DNA of 38,951 nt, taken from contig JAEZPN010000102.1 in assembly GCA_023413645.1 (NCBI GenBank), positions 1 through 38,951 on the forward strand, written 5' to 3'. Below, one piece after another: positions 14,392 through 23,577 of this stretch (positions are counted from its first letter, which is position 1; every line of letters begins with the position of its first letter). Made by a program: the position numbers and the translations under genes. This DNA is from Bacteroidota bacterium (GTDB lineage: Bacteria > Bacteroidota > Bacteroidia > Bacteroidales > Rikenellaceae). The notes below the pieces were generated by a model, which saw only the letters and a list, made by a program, of their open reading frames with translations, did not search any database and was not told where the DNA came from.

Positions 14392-15495
14392 TTACTGAAG
14401 ATACTCGAACTGCTTAGTCTCGTTGATCTTACAAGTAAGTGAGTTAGCAACCTCCCAACGGCCGTTTGAATCCTTAGCAGAAACGATTACAAGAACCTCC
14501 ATGTTCTCATAGTTCCACTTTGAAAGAAGAACGGGAAGCTCGAATACGAACTCCTTAACCTCATTTGCCTCGAATGTGTAAGCATCACCCTGAACGTTTG
14601 TGTTAGAGTATGAGTGAGACATGTTACGGAGTGCGTGGTTGTAGATCTTGTGGTAGTCCTTAGTAGCACCTGCCTGGTTGGGGCTGTAGATGCCGCTCTC
14701 GAGCAACCATGCTGTGATCTTGTACTCCTTAGCAACAGCTGACTTAATCTGAGCTGCGCAGTATACGTTCTGTGAGTCACCAGTAACAGCTGAAGCGATA
14801 CCTACATCAACACCATCCTTCTGAACGTAGTTCTTAAGAACGCTGATAATGCTTGTGTAACCGTAGTCAGCAGGCTTACCGTAGAAGTTAACCAAGATGC
14901 AAGGATAACCAGAAATCATGCTGCTCTGGAACTTGTTAAGAGCGTTTGCAGCAGCTGAGTTACCGGGGTCGCCACTAGCGTAACCACCAGCGTGGCAAGT
15001 TACCTCGTTGTAGTACTGGTGCCACTCAGTGTTCTCCAAAGTCTTGAGCTGCTCAGTAGCCTGAGGACAGTAACCGCAGTTAACACCTGTCTGGTCGATA
15101 ACGAGAGCACGGTGGTTGAACGTGAAGTTCTCGGGCTGAGGATCAGTGGGAACCTCAGGAATAGAAGCTGCAACGACAATCTCTACGTAGTTAGATGTAG
15201 ACAAGCCGATAGTTGCGAAGTAAGAATATGTACCAGACTCTGTGAAAGTAACAGTTGACTCTACCTCCTTAAGGTTCTTGTCATAGATGAGTGCCTGTGA
15301 AGTAACATCCTGACCCATAGAGTCAGTAACTGTGAATGTTACAGTCTCACCAATTAATACAGTTGTCTTGTCTGCTGAGAGAACGATGTCGCCAGTAGGA
15401 GTAGGCTTTGGATCATTGTTATCTACAGGATCACAAGCAGCAAATGCTACTGCAGATGCAGCGAATGCAAATGCAATAAATTTTGTAAGTTTCAT
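14392..15495 (-). CDS. Omp28-like lipoprotein with CxxC thioredoxin-fold domain (copy 1)
   Basis: 367 residues. Lipobox FAAC (Cys21). Residues about 35-110 look like an Ig-like domain (IVLSADKTTVLIGETVTFTV). From about 120 comes the Omp28 domain with FNHRALVIDQTG and the dithiol CGYC (Cys140, Cys143). The C-terminus is another beta-sandwich-like region. Probably surface or periplasmic and redox-active (family inference). It is a paralogue of the gene 40 bp upstream, with the same domain order and nearly the same signal peptide (MKLTKF). Confidence 0.82.
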   Translation of the reverse strand: MKLTKFIAFAFAASAVAFAACDPVDNNDPKPTPTGDIVLSADKTTVLIGETVTFTVTDSMGQDVTSQALIYDKNLKEVESTVTFTESGTYSYFATIGLSTSNYVEIVVAASIPEVPTDPQPENFTFNHRALVIDQTGVNCGYCPQATEQLKTLENTEWHQYYNEVTCHAGGYASGDPGNSAAANALNKFQSSMISGYPCILVNFYGKPADYGYTSIISVLKNYVQKDGVDVGIASAVTGDSQNVYCAAQIKSAVAKEYKITAWLLESGIYSPNQAGATKDYHKIYNHALRNMSHSYSNTNVQGDAYTFEANEVKEFVFELPVLLSKWNYENMEVLVIVSAKDSNGRWEVANSLTCKINETKQFEYLQ

Positions 15496-15535
15496 GATTA
15501 ATACGGTTTTAATTAGTTTGAAAATATTGTTTTAA

Positions 15536-16615
15536 TTATTTGTAGTCGTATGTAACAACATCGTTCATGGGGCAAATAGCAACGTTAGCAACGTCGAACT
15601 TACCCTTAGCGTTCTTAGCGCTCACGATAACCATAACCTTAAGGTTCTCGCGCGCCCACTTGTTACCCACAATCTTGAGTGTGAGAGCTGTAGACTTTTT
15701 CTCACCAGTTGCGAGAGTGCCAAGGTCTACACCTGAGATGTTGTCGCTGTCGATGCGCTGACGAATAGCGTTGTCGTGGGTATTCATCCACTCCTCGCGA
15801 GCATTTGTCTGCTTAGCATAGATGCCATCCTCCAACAACCACGCTGTGATGCGATACTCGCCATCAACAGCAGCCTTAACCTCAGTGTTCACGACAACAG
15901 ATGTAGAGGCGAGTGTTGCAGCAGCTGCGATACCAGCGTCAGCACCCTCCGCCTTCCACAAAGCATCAATCTGACCCATGATATGAGCTGCATTTCTATC
16001 CGACTTGGTCTCATGATAGAAATTATAGGTCAATGTGGGATAGCTTGAAACACCATGGAGGTTTGACACCATGCTTGCAGCAGCAGAGTATGCAGGGTCA
16101 CTTGTAGAGTAGGTGTGAGCCATAGCCTCATAGTACTTTGAGTGGTAATCGCCAGTCTCAGCAACCTCCTTGAGCGCCAACATCATCTCGGGGCAGTAAC
16201 CACAAGTGTTACCAGTGTGGTCTACGAGCAAGATGCGGTGGTTGAACTTTGTGTTCTCGGGCTGAGCATCCTCGGGCAATGTGGGGATTGTTGGAACAAC
16301 ACTCACCTTTATTGCAGCAGTGATGATGTTACCCACAACAGCATAGAACTCATAGTCGCCATCCATTGTAGGAGTGAAGGGGTTAGAAACCTCTGCGAAG
16401 TCGTGAGTCTTGTCGAAGATTGTAGCCTGAGCTGTGAGATCTGTGCCATCAGCCGCAGTTACAGTGAACTCGATAGGGGTGTTTACCACTACAGAGTTGT
16501 TGTTTGCCGTAAGCACAGCATCGCCCGTGGGTACTACACCCTGGGGTTTCTCTTCGCCACAACCAACAAATACGAGTGCTGCGAGCGCGAGGGCAAAGAA
16601 TTTAGTAAGTTTCAT
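15536..16615 (-). CDS. Omp28-like lipoprotein with CxxC thioredoxin-fold domain (copy 2)
   Basis: 359 residues. Lipobox FVGC (Cys19), Ig-like domain about 32-108, Omp28 domain with FNHRILLVDHTG and CGYC (Cys138, Cys141). Shares with copy 1 the motif ITAWLLEDGIY and the end region (KVMVIVSAKNAKGKFDVAN), so the pair arose by tandem duplication. It starts 18 bp after the DUF6029 stop codon. Confidence 0.82.
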   Translation of the reverse strand: MKLTKFFALALAALVFVGCGEEKPQGVVPTGDAVLTANNNSVVVNTPIEFTVTAADGTDLTAQATIFDKTHDFAEVSNPFTPTMDGDYEFYAVVGNIITAAIKVSVVPTIPTLPEDAQPENTKFNHRILLVDHTGNTCGYCPEMMLALKEVAETGDYHSKYYEAMAHTYSTSDPAYSAAASMVSNLHGVSSYPTLTYNFYHETKSDRNAAHIMGQIDALWKAEGADAGIAAAATLASTSVVVNTEVKAAVDGEYRITAWLLEDGIYAKQTNAREEWMNTHDNAIRQRIDSDNISGVDLGTLATGEKKSTALTLKIVGNKWARENLKVMVIVSAKNAKGKFDVANVAICPMNDVVTYDYK

Positions 16616-16633
16616 ACTCTTTGTTTATCATTA

Positions 16634-18367
16634 TTAGAATGAAAGTGTCAAAGCGAGGTTAACACCTGTGTAAGCGGGCTGGAAGCGGCATACACCACCA
16701 GAGCATACATAACCTGCGCGGTTACGGCCATAAGAGAGCTGTGCGCGGAGGCTGTTGTGTGTGAAGCTTGCGCCTACCTGGTAGTAGTGCAAGAGGTGGT
16801 TCTGACCCTCGTATGTGTTGATGTCAACATAGTAGTTACCGTATGCTGAGCTCTCGTTACCCATAGGCTCGCAGTTCCACATATCGCTTACGTAGAAGCT
16901 GAACTTAGGAGCGAGGTTGTACTCGATGGTTGCTGCTACCCAGTCACCCTCGTAGTCGTTAGATGCGAGATACTGTGCCTCGAAGCGCAAAGAGTGCTTC
17001 TTGTTGATCTTGTAAGTTACATCACCTACGAAGATGTGTGAACGGCAGTAGTGCGCATGTGGGGCATCGTAGTGGTTGATCTCCTCATCCCAGCGCTGGA
17101 AAGAGTAGAGGAAAGTAGTCTTAACCTGCTTGTTCCACTGACGCTCAACGTCGAAGTTGAAGTCAACCCATACGTTGCGACTCTCCATATCCATATTCAT
17201 CATCTTGCTGTAGTGATCCAAAGTGTTGAACATAGAGAAGTTAACGTGGAAGTTCCAGTACTTACCGCGTGCCTTAGGGTTACGCAATGAGTAGTAGAGG
17301 TCAATCTGACCACCTACCTCGCCACCAGTGTGAACGCTTGAACCACGGTAGGGGTTGAGGTTTGCGAGTGAGTAGGTGTGCTGACGTGTGAGCAAGGGGA
17401 GGTAAGTCATTGTGTTACCACCACCAATACCCATAGGACGGAACTCGATGAATGTTGTCATGTTCTCCTGACGGCGGAATGATGCCGATGCAGAGAAGCG
17501 ACCGATGTTGTAACCAAGGTCGAGAGCGATAACGTTACCCTTAGCAGCATCGAGCATAGGGTTGTAGATATCCTCGTTGAGCTTCGCAGCATACTCACCA
17601 CGGAGTGAGAAGCCAGCATACTCGAAGTTTACACGACCAGACACCATGTTGAGAACGTCTGTGTCAACGCCCTTTGTAAAGTTCTCCACGGGGAAGTTGA
17701 CAGCAGCATCCTTCTGGTAGCGACCAACGTAGCTACCCTCGATAGATACCATGCCGTCGTACCAACCTGCCATGTCAGAGATAGAGAGAGCGATGTCACC
17801 ACCCCAAACTGCAGTGTTAGAGCGCATGTCGTAGAGGCGAGGCATACCTGCCAACACCTTAACGTTCACCATGTTGTTGAAGTTGTAGTAGGCACGACCA
17901 CCTGCCAACGAGTTGTTGAACGCCAAAGCGCGGTCCTCATAAGCACGGAAGACGAGACCATTACCAAACTGATCATAGATATCACCAAGACGAACACCCC
18001 AGTTTGCATCCTCCCACTGTACATACTTTGTGAGGAACATATTGAGCTTAGAGTCGCGCTGGCAATAGTCGTAGAAGTCGTAGCCATACATAGCGGGGAG
18101 GTAACCATCAATCTGGACACCTGCAGAGAAACGACCGATGCTATAGTCTACCTTGAGGTAGTCGTTAGAACCGAAGTCGCCACGTGTACGCTTCTCGGGG
18201 AGGACAAGACCGATATTTTCAAGAGTCTTATCTTTAGCGTAGTAAGAGTTGTTGCTCTCCAAAGCGATAGACACCTGACCCTCACCAGCCTTGATCTGTG
18301 CTGAGGCCTCCTCTACAGCAAAAACAGTGGCCACAGCCACGCCAAGCAAAAGTAGAAATTTCTTCAT
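16634..18367 (-). CDS. DUF6029-type outer-membrane protein
   Basis: 577 residues. Signal peptide ending ASAQ (residue 24). Many aromatic, alternating strands suggest an outer-membrane beta-barrel. The DWGVRLGD-like region (ANWGVRLGDIYDQFGNGLVFRAYEDRAL) is characteristic of DUF6029. No enzymatic motif. It is second in the four-gene operon; its constant company with Omp28 and TlpA proteins suggests a shared envelope job, not yet known. Confidence 0.72.
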   Translation of the reverse strand: MKKFLLLLGVAVATVFAVEEASAQIKAGEGQVSIALESNNSYYAKDKTLENIGLVLPEKRTRGDFGSNDYLKVDYSIGRFSAGVQIDGYLPAMYGYDFYDYCQRDSKLNMFLTKYVQWEDANWGVRLGDIYDQFGNGLVFRAYEDRALAFNNSLAGGRAYYNFNNMVNVKVLAGMPRLYDMRSNTAVWGGDIALSISDMAGWYDGMVSIEGSYVGRYQKDAAVNFPVENFTKGVDTDVLNMVSGRVNFEYAGFSLRGEYAAKLNEDIYNPMLDAAKGNVIALDLGYNIGRFSASASFRRQENMTTFIEFRPMGIGGGNTMTYLPLLTRQHTYSLANLNPYRGSSVHTGGEVGGQIDLYYSLRNPKARGKYWNFHVNFSMFNTLDHYSKMMNMDMESRNVWVDFNFDVERQWNKQVKTTFLYSFQRWDEEINHYDAPHAHYCRSHIFVGDVTYKINKKHSLRFEAQYLASNDYEGDWVAATIEYNLAPKFSFYVSDMWNCEPMGNESSAYGNYYVDINTYEGQNHLLHYYQVGASFTHNSLRAQLSYGRNRAGYVCSGGVCRFQPAYTGVNLALTLSF

Positions 18368-18443
18368 CTGTTATAGTCTATTTTTCGGGCATAAGGGGAG
18401 CCACAGTTACGTAGCTCCCTCTCCCAAAGTTAGTTATGCGTTA

Positions 18444-18926
18444 TTATTTCAAAGCCTTAATCTTCTCGAACAACTCCTGCTCGCTACCAGGTGTGTAGCC
18501 AGAGTGTGAGTAGACGATGTTACCCTTGCCGTCAACGATGAAGGTGTGGGGTGTGAGGCTCACGTTCATAGCACGCTTGAAGTCCTGGTTCTTGTCGTAG
18601 AGACATACATAGTCGTCCCAACCCTGACCCTTAGTCATAGCACGTGCGCGGCTAACAGTACGAGCGTCATCAACAGATACTGCAACGACCTTCATGTCAA
18701 CCTCCTCCAACCAGTCGTAGAGGTTGTCGTTGATTGCGTTAAGCTCCATGATACAGGGCTTACATGTAGTTGACCAGAATGAGATGATCATAGGAGTACC
18801 ATCAGCGAGTGACTTTGTTGAAATCACCTTACCCTCCTGGTTCTCAATCTTTACGTCGGGCAAAGACTGTGCTGAAGCACTTACACCTACCATTACGGCG
18901 AGCATCAAAAACAATAGCTTTTTCAT
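18444..18926 (-). CDS. TlpA-like periplasmic thioredoxin
   Basis: 160 residues. Signal peptide ending SASAQ. Thioredoxin fold with FWSTTCKPC (Cys55, Cys58) and cis-Pro in SLTPHTFIVD. No lipobox, so it is expected to be soluble in the periplasm, reducing or oxidising partner thiols. It is first in the operon; the next gene starts 76 bp further on. I could not find a consensus promoter before it. Confidence 0.85.
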   Translation of the reverse strand: MKKLLFLMLAVMVGVSASAQSLPDVKIENQEGKVISTKSLADGTPMIISFWSTTCKPCIMELNAINDNLYDWLEEVDMKVVAVSVDDARTVSRARAMTKGQGWDDYVCLYDKNQDFKRAMNVSLTPHTFIVDGKGNIVYSHSGYTPGSEQELFEKIKALK

Positions 18927-19192
18927 AATTCAATAATGAAGTTTTAAGTTAATATTATTCCTATCCAAAATCCCTGTGACTATAACGCTAATAATCAAGT
19001 GTTTATTGTTTCATTAAACTCTTTTCTACAGCCACCGAGATACCTCTATCTATTCTATTTGTGCGCAAGATAGTGATTTTTCGGCAAACAACCGCACATT
19101 TTCAAAGAAAATCGGGCGAACCGCCATAAATAAGGGGTGAACGGGAGGAAACGTGAAGGAAGACGTTGAGTCGGACGAGGGGTCTAAAGGGT

Positions 19193-20119
19193 CTATTTTA
19201 GTCCATGCTGGCGAGCGTAGCGGCGGAATTTAAACAGTCTCCAGCGCATCTTCTCCGAGATCTTGGCAAAGAGTATATCGCCAAACGTAGGAAGGTCGAT
19301 ATGCTCGCGGTGCTCCTTGAGCGCAGTGAGCACCTCCTCAACGGGGCAATATCGGAGCATTATATCTACGCGACAGCAGCGTGTTCGACGACACTCCGCC
19401 CTATAGCCGCCACCCACCATGGTCAAAAGTCGTTTATGCACCACCAGTGACAACACCAACTTCTTGCTGTTTAGCGAATTCGTGCAACTTGTCTCGTTGT
19501 AGCGATTGTAGAGGTAGCACCACGCATTTGAGAGGGTCTTAACTCTGCGGCTATGCCATACGAGCGTCGTTAGGAAGAGCCAATCCTCGGCATAGAATAA
19601 CTTCTCGTCGAAGCGCACATGGTGCTCCTCGATGATACTGCGACGATATGCCGTGCCACCAATACCGAGTATCGTGCGGTGGCCAAGCAGTTGCCTTAGC
19701 GTGTCATCGCGACCACTCGCCTGGCGCAACACGCGCTTACGTCGTCGCTCAGCTGAAAATATATCCTCGATTGAGAAGCGAATGATGTCGTTGTCGGACA
19801 TATGCTGCGCCAAGAGCTTAAATGTGTCGGGCGTCAACCAATCATCCGCATCGAGGAATACCACCCACTCACCCGTAGCCTTGTCGAGACCGAGGTTACG
19901 CGCAGAACTTACACCACCGTTAGGTTTATCGAAGAGTCGTATGCGCTTGTCTCGCTCGGCATAGTCACGACATATATCGAGGCTACCATCCTTGCTGCCA
20001 TCGTTAATGATGACTATCTCAAAATCAGCGGCATCCTGCTGAGATAGCACACTCTCGATGGAAGAGGCGACATACTGTTCGGCGTTGTACACCGGGATAA
20101 TAACACTAATAAGTGGCAT
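19193..20119 (-). CDS. Glycosyltransferase family 2
   Basis: 308 residues from the ATG at 20119. The in-frame extension to 20200 contains the promoter and is rejected as coding. GT-A fold: SVIIPVYNAEQYV at the N-terminus, IINDGSKDGSLDICRDY, NGGVSSARNLGLDKATGEWVVFLDADDW with the metal-binding DxD. It transfers a sugar from a nucleotide donor to an unknown acceptor, on a cell-surface glycan by analogy. Stands alone between unrelated genes, without a polysaccharide cluster. Confidence 0.88.
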   Translation of the reverse strand: MPLISVIIPVYNAEQYVASSIESVLSQQDAADFEIVIINDGSKDGSLDICRDYAERDKRIRLFDKPNGGVSSARNLGLDKATGEWVVFLDADDWLTPDTFKLLAQHMSDNDIIRFSIEDIFSAERRRKRVLRQASGRDDTLRQLLGHRTILGIGGTAYRRSIIEEHHVRFDEKLFYAEDWLFLTTLVWHSRRVKTLSNAWCYLYNRYNETSCTNSLNSKKLVLSLVVHKRLLTMVGGGYRAECRRTRCCRVDIMLRYCPVEEVLTALKEHREHIDLPTFGDILFAKISEKMRWRLFKFRRYARQHGLK

Positions 20120-20140
20120 CTTATATATATGTTTGATGAG

Positions 20141-20172
20141 CAAAAGTAACAAAAAAAGATTGCATATCCAAA
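20141..20172 (-). promoter_or_regulatory. Promoter of the glycosyltransferase gene
   Basis: Minus strand TTTG (20172-20169), 20 bp, TACTTTTG (20148-20141), 21 bp before the start codon; this placement fixes the start at 20119. Confidence 0.75.
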
Positions 20173-20251
20173 TCGGAGATTTTTTTTGCCATAACACCAT
20201 ACAATTATGACAAATGTTTATTGCTATAATTATGAATTTTATATCGAAAAA

Positions 20252-20282
20252 TTTCGCGATTGAAAATAAATTTATATCTTTG
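20252..20282 (+). promoter_or_regulatory. Promoter of the cytochrome c maturation operon
   Basis: TTTC (20252-20255), 19 bp, TATCTTTG (20275-20282), 19 bp before the first start codon. Confidence 0.65.
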
Positions 20283-20301
20283 AGGCAAATATTTTAGCGA
20301 G

Positions 20302-21159
20302 ATGGACGTAACAGAGAGAAAAGTTATTGCAGTAGAGGCTATTGTAGTTGCCGCGGCGGTGGCAACAGCCCTGCTATTGCAGCTGCTCGTGGGTAGTTTC
20401 CCCGTCGAGATTTTCGCCTTTCCGCTCAACGTCATAATCCTTGCGCTATGGGTGTTTGTCGCGTATATGCTCCACTCAAACCGCGAAAAATCTGTCGTTG
20501 CAAAGTCGCTACTATCGATGCGCGCAACGTGGTTGTCGCTGGGTTCGATGGTAACTGTAGGCCTATACCTCGGTCTGCAGCGTGAGCCAAATGCTGCATC
20601 ATGGTTGGTGGTCGTAGCGATACTCTTCACGCTCACACATCTACTGCTTATCACCATGCGTGGCTGGCGCACATCGCGGGGCATACGCTGGCGCTTTACG
20701 CTCCTGCACGCGGGACTTATAATCGCCCTCGGCGCGGGATTTTGGGGCGCACCCGACCGTGTGCAACTGCGCTCAATACTTACAGCAAAGGGGCCCACAA
20801 CACAGGCCTACCACCTCAACGGCACGGCCTCGAATCTTGGTTATACAATGCAACTCCAAGAGTTCGAAGTTGAGTATAGCTCAAGTGGCACACCTACGCA
20901 CTTTGAGGCAGTGGCAGAGATTGACAATGAGACTGTTACACTAACCGTCAACCACCCATACCACAGAACATTTAGCGAGAAAATATACCTCGTAAGCATC
21001 AACTCTCGAAAGGAGTCTCAAGAGGAGTATTGCATCGTCGAAATAGTACGCGAGCCCTGGCAGTGGGCATCGCTTGCAGGCATAGTACTACTACTCGCAG
21101 GTGCGGTGATGCTCTTTGTGCGAGGACCACGCCACAATGCAAACAAACTGATTAAGTAG
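20302..21159 (+). CDS. Cytochrome c biogenesis protein, ResB/Ccs1-like
   Basis: 285 residues. Four or five membrane helices: about 10-32, 38-58, 75-92, 98-117 and 132-150. A periplasmic domain follows (about 155-255, with GYTMQLQEFEVEYSSSGTPTHF), then a last helix near 258-275. It matches the short ResB form of Bacteroidetes. With CcsA it forms system II, which moves haem to the outside and joins it to CxxCH motifs. It is one base before ccsA and upstream of a c-type cytochrome, which supports the role. Confidence 0.8.
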   Translation: MDVTERKVIAVEAIVVAAAVATALLLQLLVGSFPVEIFAFPLNVIILALWVFVAYMLHSNREKSVVAKSLLSMRATWLSLGSMVTVGLYLGLQREPNAASWLVVVAILFTLTHLLLITMRGWRTSRGIRWRFTLLHAGLIIALGAGFWGAPDRVQLRSILTAKGPTTQAYHLNGTASNLGYTMQLQEFEVEYSSSGTPTHFEAVAEIDNETVTLTVNHPYHRTFSEKIYLVSINSRKESQEEYCIVEIVREPWQWASLAGIVLLLAGAVMLFVRGPRHNANKLIK

Positions 21160-21160
21160 C

Positions 21161-21955
21161 ATGGAGTTAGGATGGAACATATTTACGTGGGTTGCAGCGG
21201 CAGTATTCTCACTCTCGCTCTTTGCGGCAATATTCGCACTTTGCAAGCGTGAGAGGAGCAGCATGGCGATTGCGTGTAGCGTCACAGCTATTGCACTCTT
21301 TGTGCTCTTCATGGCCTCGCTGTGGATGACGCTTGAGCGCCCACCGCTACGCACCATGGGCGAGACGCGCCTGTGGTACTCGCTCTTTTTGCTTGTGGCG
21401 GGACTATTTACATACGTACGCTGGAAGTTCCGTTGGATACTCTCCTTCTCGACGCTACTTGCCACGGTATTTATGGTCGTCAACATCCTCAAACCAGAGA
21501 TTCACGACCAGGCCCTCATGCCCGCACTGCAGAGCATATGGTTTGTGCCACACGTCTCGGTATATATGTTCTCTTACGCATTGTTGGGCTGCGCAACGAT
21601 ACTCTCCATCGCGGCACTCGCCACACATAGCGACAAGTTCGACGAGGCGATAGAGCGACTTATTTATGGTGGAACAGCCTTTGTCACAATAGGTATGCTC
21701 ACGGGCGCTATATGGGCGAAGGATGCCTGGGGAGCATATTGGAGTTGGGATGCTAAGGAGGCATGGGCTGCCGTGACATGGGGTCTCTACCTCGTTGCCA
21801 TACACCTCGCACTGCGCCCCACAACCTATACGACACCATGGCGTAAGCGCACGTATTATATAATAGTGGTCGTGGCATTCCTCGCCCTGCAGATGTGTTG
21901 GTGGGGTGTAAACTACCTGCCCTCGGCACAAGCGAGTGTACACGCCTATAACTAA
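21161..21955 (+). CDS. ccsA: Cytochrome c biogenesis protein CcsA (haem handling)
   Basis: 264 residues, about eight membrane helices. The tryptophan-rich WWD-type signature is WGAYWSWDAKEAWA (about 190-203), and the conserved histidines sit in VPHVSVYMF (His131), AIHLAL (His215) and near the C-terminus (SVHAYN, His261). This is the haem-exporting and attaching half of system II. Starts one base after the ResB stop, so translation is probably coupled; the peroxidase follows after 35 bp. Confidence 0.92.
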   Translation: MELGWNIFTWVAAAVFSLSLFAAIFALCKRERSSMAIACSVTAIALFVLFMASLWMTLERPPLRTMGETRLWYSLFLLVAGLFTYVRWKFRWILSFSTLLATVFMVVNILKPEIHDQALMPALQSIWFVPHVSVYMFSYALLGCATILSIAALATHSDKFDEAIERLIYGGTAFVTIGMLTGAIWAKDAWGAYWSWDAKEAWAAVTWGLYLVAIHLALRPTTYTTPWRKRTYYIIVVVAFLALQMCWWGVNYLPSAQASVHAYN

Positions 21956-21990
21956 CAGAAAATATTACTAATAACCTAATAAATAAGCCT

Positions 21991-23460
21991 ATGAAAAACC
22001 TAAAAAAGAGTCAGCTTATACTCATAGTCCTTCTCGCCATTGCTATTGTGGCGTTTGTGATCTATCGAGTTACTGTACGTCCTCCCTCTGAGGATCTTGC
22101 ACCCGAGGCTCGCGTAGCAGAGATCTTGGATAAGGGTGGTTGCCTCGACTGCCACAGCGCAAATCCCGAACTACCCTTCTATGCCGACATGCCTGTTATC
22201 GGCAAAATGGTAAAGGCAGATGCCGAGGATGGCTACCGCGCCTTCGATATCACACCGTTGATTAACGCCCTCGAAAAGGGTGAGACACCCAACCCTGTGG
22301 ATGTAGCGAAGGTAGAGAAGGTCGCCATCGACAGACGCATGCCCGCAGCAAAGTACTTCCTTATGCACTGGGGCAGCCAGATTACAGACTCTAAGTGCGA
22401 CATCATCGTAGATTGGGCAACAGCCTATCGCACAGCCTACTACAACGATGGTCTCGTAGGTGAGCGCGCTGGCGAGCCTGTACGTCCCATCGTGCCTCCC
22501 ACAGACATCAACGAGGACAAGGCAAAGCTCGGCTTCGCCCTCTACCACGACACACGCCTCTCGGTGGATAACACCGTATCGTGCGCATCGTGCCACGGCC
22601 TCGACATTGGTGGCGTGGATAACCACCAGTACTCACACGGCGTTGAGGATCGCTTGGGTGGCGTAAATGCCCCTACGGTCTATAATGCAGTCTACAATTT
22701 CGTGCAGTTCTGGGATGGCCGCGCTGCAACACTCGCAGAGCAGGCTGCAGGACCTCCTCTCAACCCCGTTGAGATGGCATCGCTATCATTCGACCAGATT
22801 GCGGCAAAGCTCTCTGCAGATGCTAATTACGTAGCACAGTTTAGAGCTCTCTACCCAGGTAAGGGTATCACAGAGGCGACAATAACTGATGCTATTGCGG
22901 AGTTTGAGCGTACACTCACAACACCTAACTCACGCTTCGACAAGTGGTTACTCGGCGACAAGGAGGCTATCACAGCCAATGAGTTGAAGGGTTATGAGCT
23001 CTTCAAGGAGTATAATTGTGCTACTTGCCACTCGGGTCCCAACCTCGGAGGTCAGTCATACGAGCTTATGGGCGTACGTCACAACTACTTCGACGCTCGT
23101 GGCATGGAGCTTACGGAGGAGGATAACGGCCGCTTCAAGCAGACACAAGAGGAGCGTGACCGCCACCGCTTTAAGGTTCCTGGCTTGCGTAACATCGAGC
23201 TAACATGGCCCTACTACCACGATGGCACACGCCTAACTATGGATGAGGCGGTTCGCGACATGGCACTCTACCAGTGCGACGTAGAGCTTGAAGATGAAGA
23301 GACTACGGCTATTGTTGCCTTCTTGCGCACCCTCACTGGCGAGCACAACGGCAAGAAGCTCACCAACCCCAATGAGTATGGCGTTATCGTAACTCACGAC
23401 GACGAGCACGACCACGACCACCACGACCACCACGATACAGAGGTTGAGGTTGTGGAGTAA
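21991..23460 (+). CDS. Tri-haem cytochrome c peroxidase, membrane-anchored, His-rich tail
   Basis: 489 residues. An N-terminal anchor helix (about 8-25) is followed by a haem-binding domain with CLDCH (51-55), then the di-haem peroxidase unit with CASCH (198-202) and CATCH (343-347), the NAPTVYNAVYNFVQFWDGRA segment and WPYYHDG. It reduces hydrogen peroxide using electrons from the respiratory chain. The extra N-terminal haem probably accepts electrons from the quinol side (inference from tri-haem relatives). The tail (about 469-482) alternates Asp and His and may bind metal. Last gene of the maturation operon. Confidence 0.9.
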   Translation: MKNLKKSQLILIVLLAIAIVAFVIYRVTVRPPSEDLAPEARVAEILDKGGCLDCHSANPELPFYADMPVIGKMVKADAEDGYRAFDITPLINALEKGETPNPVDVAKVEKVAIDRRMPAAKYFLMHWGSQITDSKCDIIVDWATAYRTAYYNDGLVGERAGEPVRPIVPPTDINEDKAKLGFALYHDTRLSVDNTVSCASCHGLDIGGVDNHQYSHGVEDRLGGVNAPTVYNAVYNFVQFWDGRAATLAEQAAGPPLNPVEMASLSFDQIAAKLSADANYVAQFRALYPGKGITEATITDAIAEFERTLTTPNSRFDKWLLGDKEAITANELKGYELFKEYNCATCHSGPNLGGQSYELMGVRHNYFDARGMELTEEDNGRFKQTQEERDRHRFKVPGLRNIELTWPYYHDGTRLTMDEAVRDMALYQCDVELEDEETTAIVAFLRTLTGEHNGKKLTNPNEYGVIVTHDDEHDHDHHDHHDTEVEVVE

Positions 23461-23480
23461 GGTTTTGTTTTCTTAAGATT

Positions 23481-23511
23481 ATGGAGATGTCCGGTGGGCA
23501 TCTCCATTTTT
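23481..23511 (+). terminator. Terminator of the peroxidase operon
   Basis: TGGAGATG pairs with CATCTCCA around 9 nt, then TTTTTG. The T-tract supplies the upstream box of the next promoter. Confidence 0.85.
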
Positions 23512-23539
23512 GTTTAGTTACAAATAATTGCTATCTTTG
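23509..23539 (+). promoter_or_regulatory. Promoter of the purine permease gene
   Basis: TTTG (23509-23512), 19 bp, TATCTTTG (23532-23539). I see no purine riboswitch in the short leader. Confidence 0.75.
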
Positions 23540-23577
23540 GGGCATCAAACTATTATAACCCAACTAGAAACAGCGTT

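Noticed and set aside
19193..20200. Longer start for the glycosyltransferase at 20200
   Set aside because: The extension contains the promoter (20141-20172) and precedes the usual family N-terminus.
23461..23577. Purine riboswitch before the permease
   Set aside because: The leader after the promoter is under 40 nt, too short for the aptamer.
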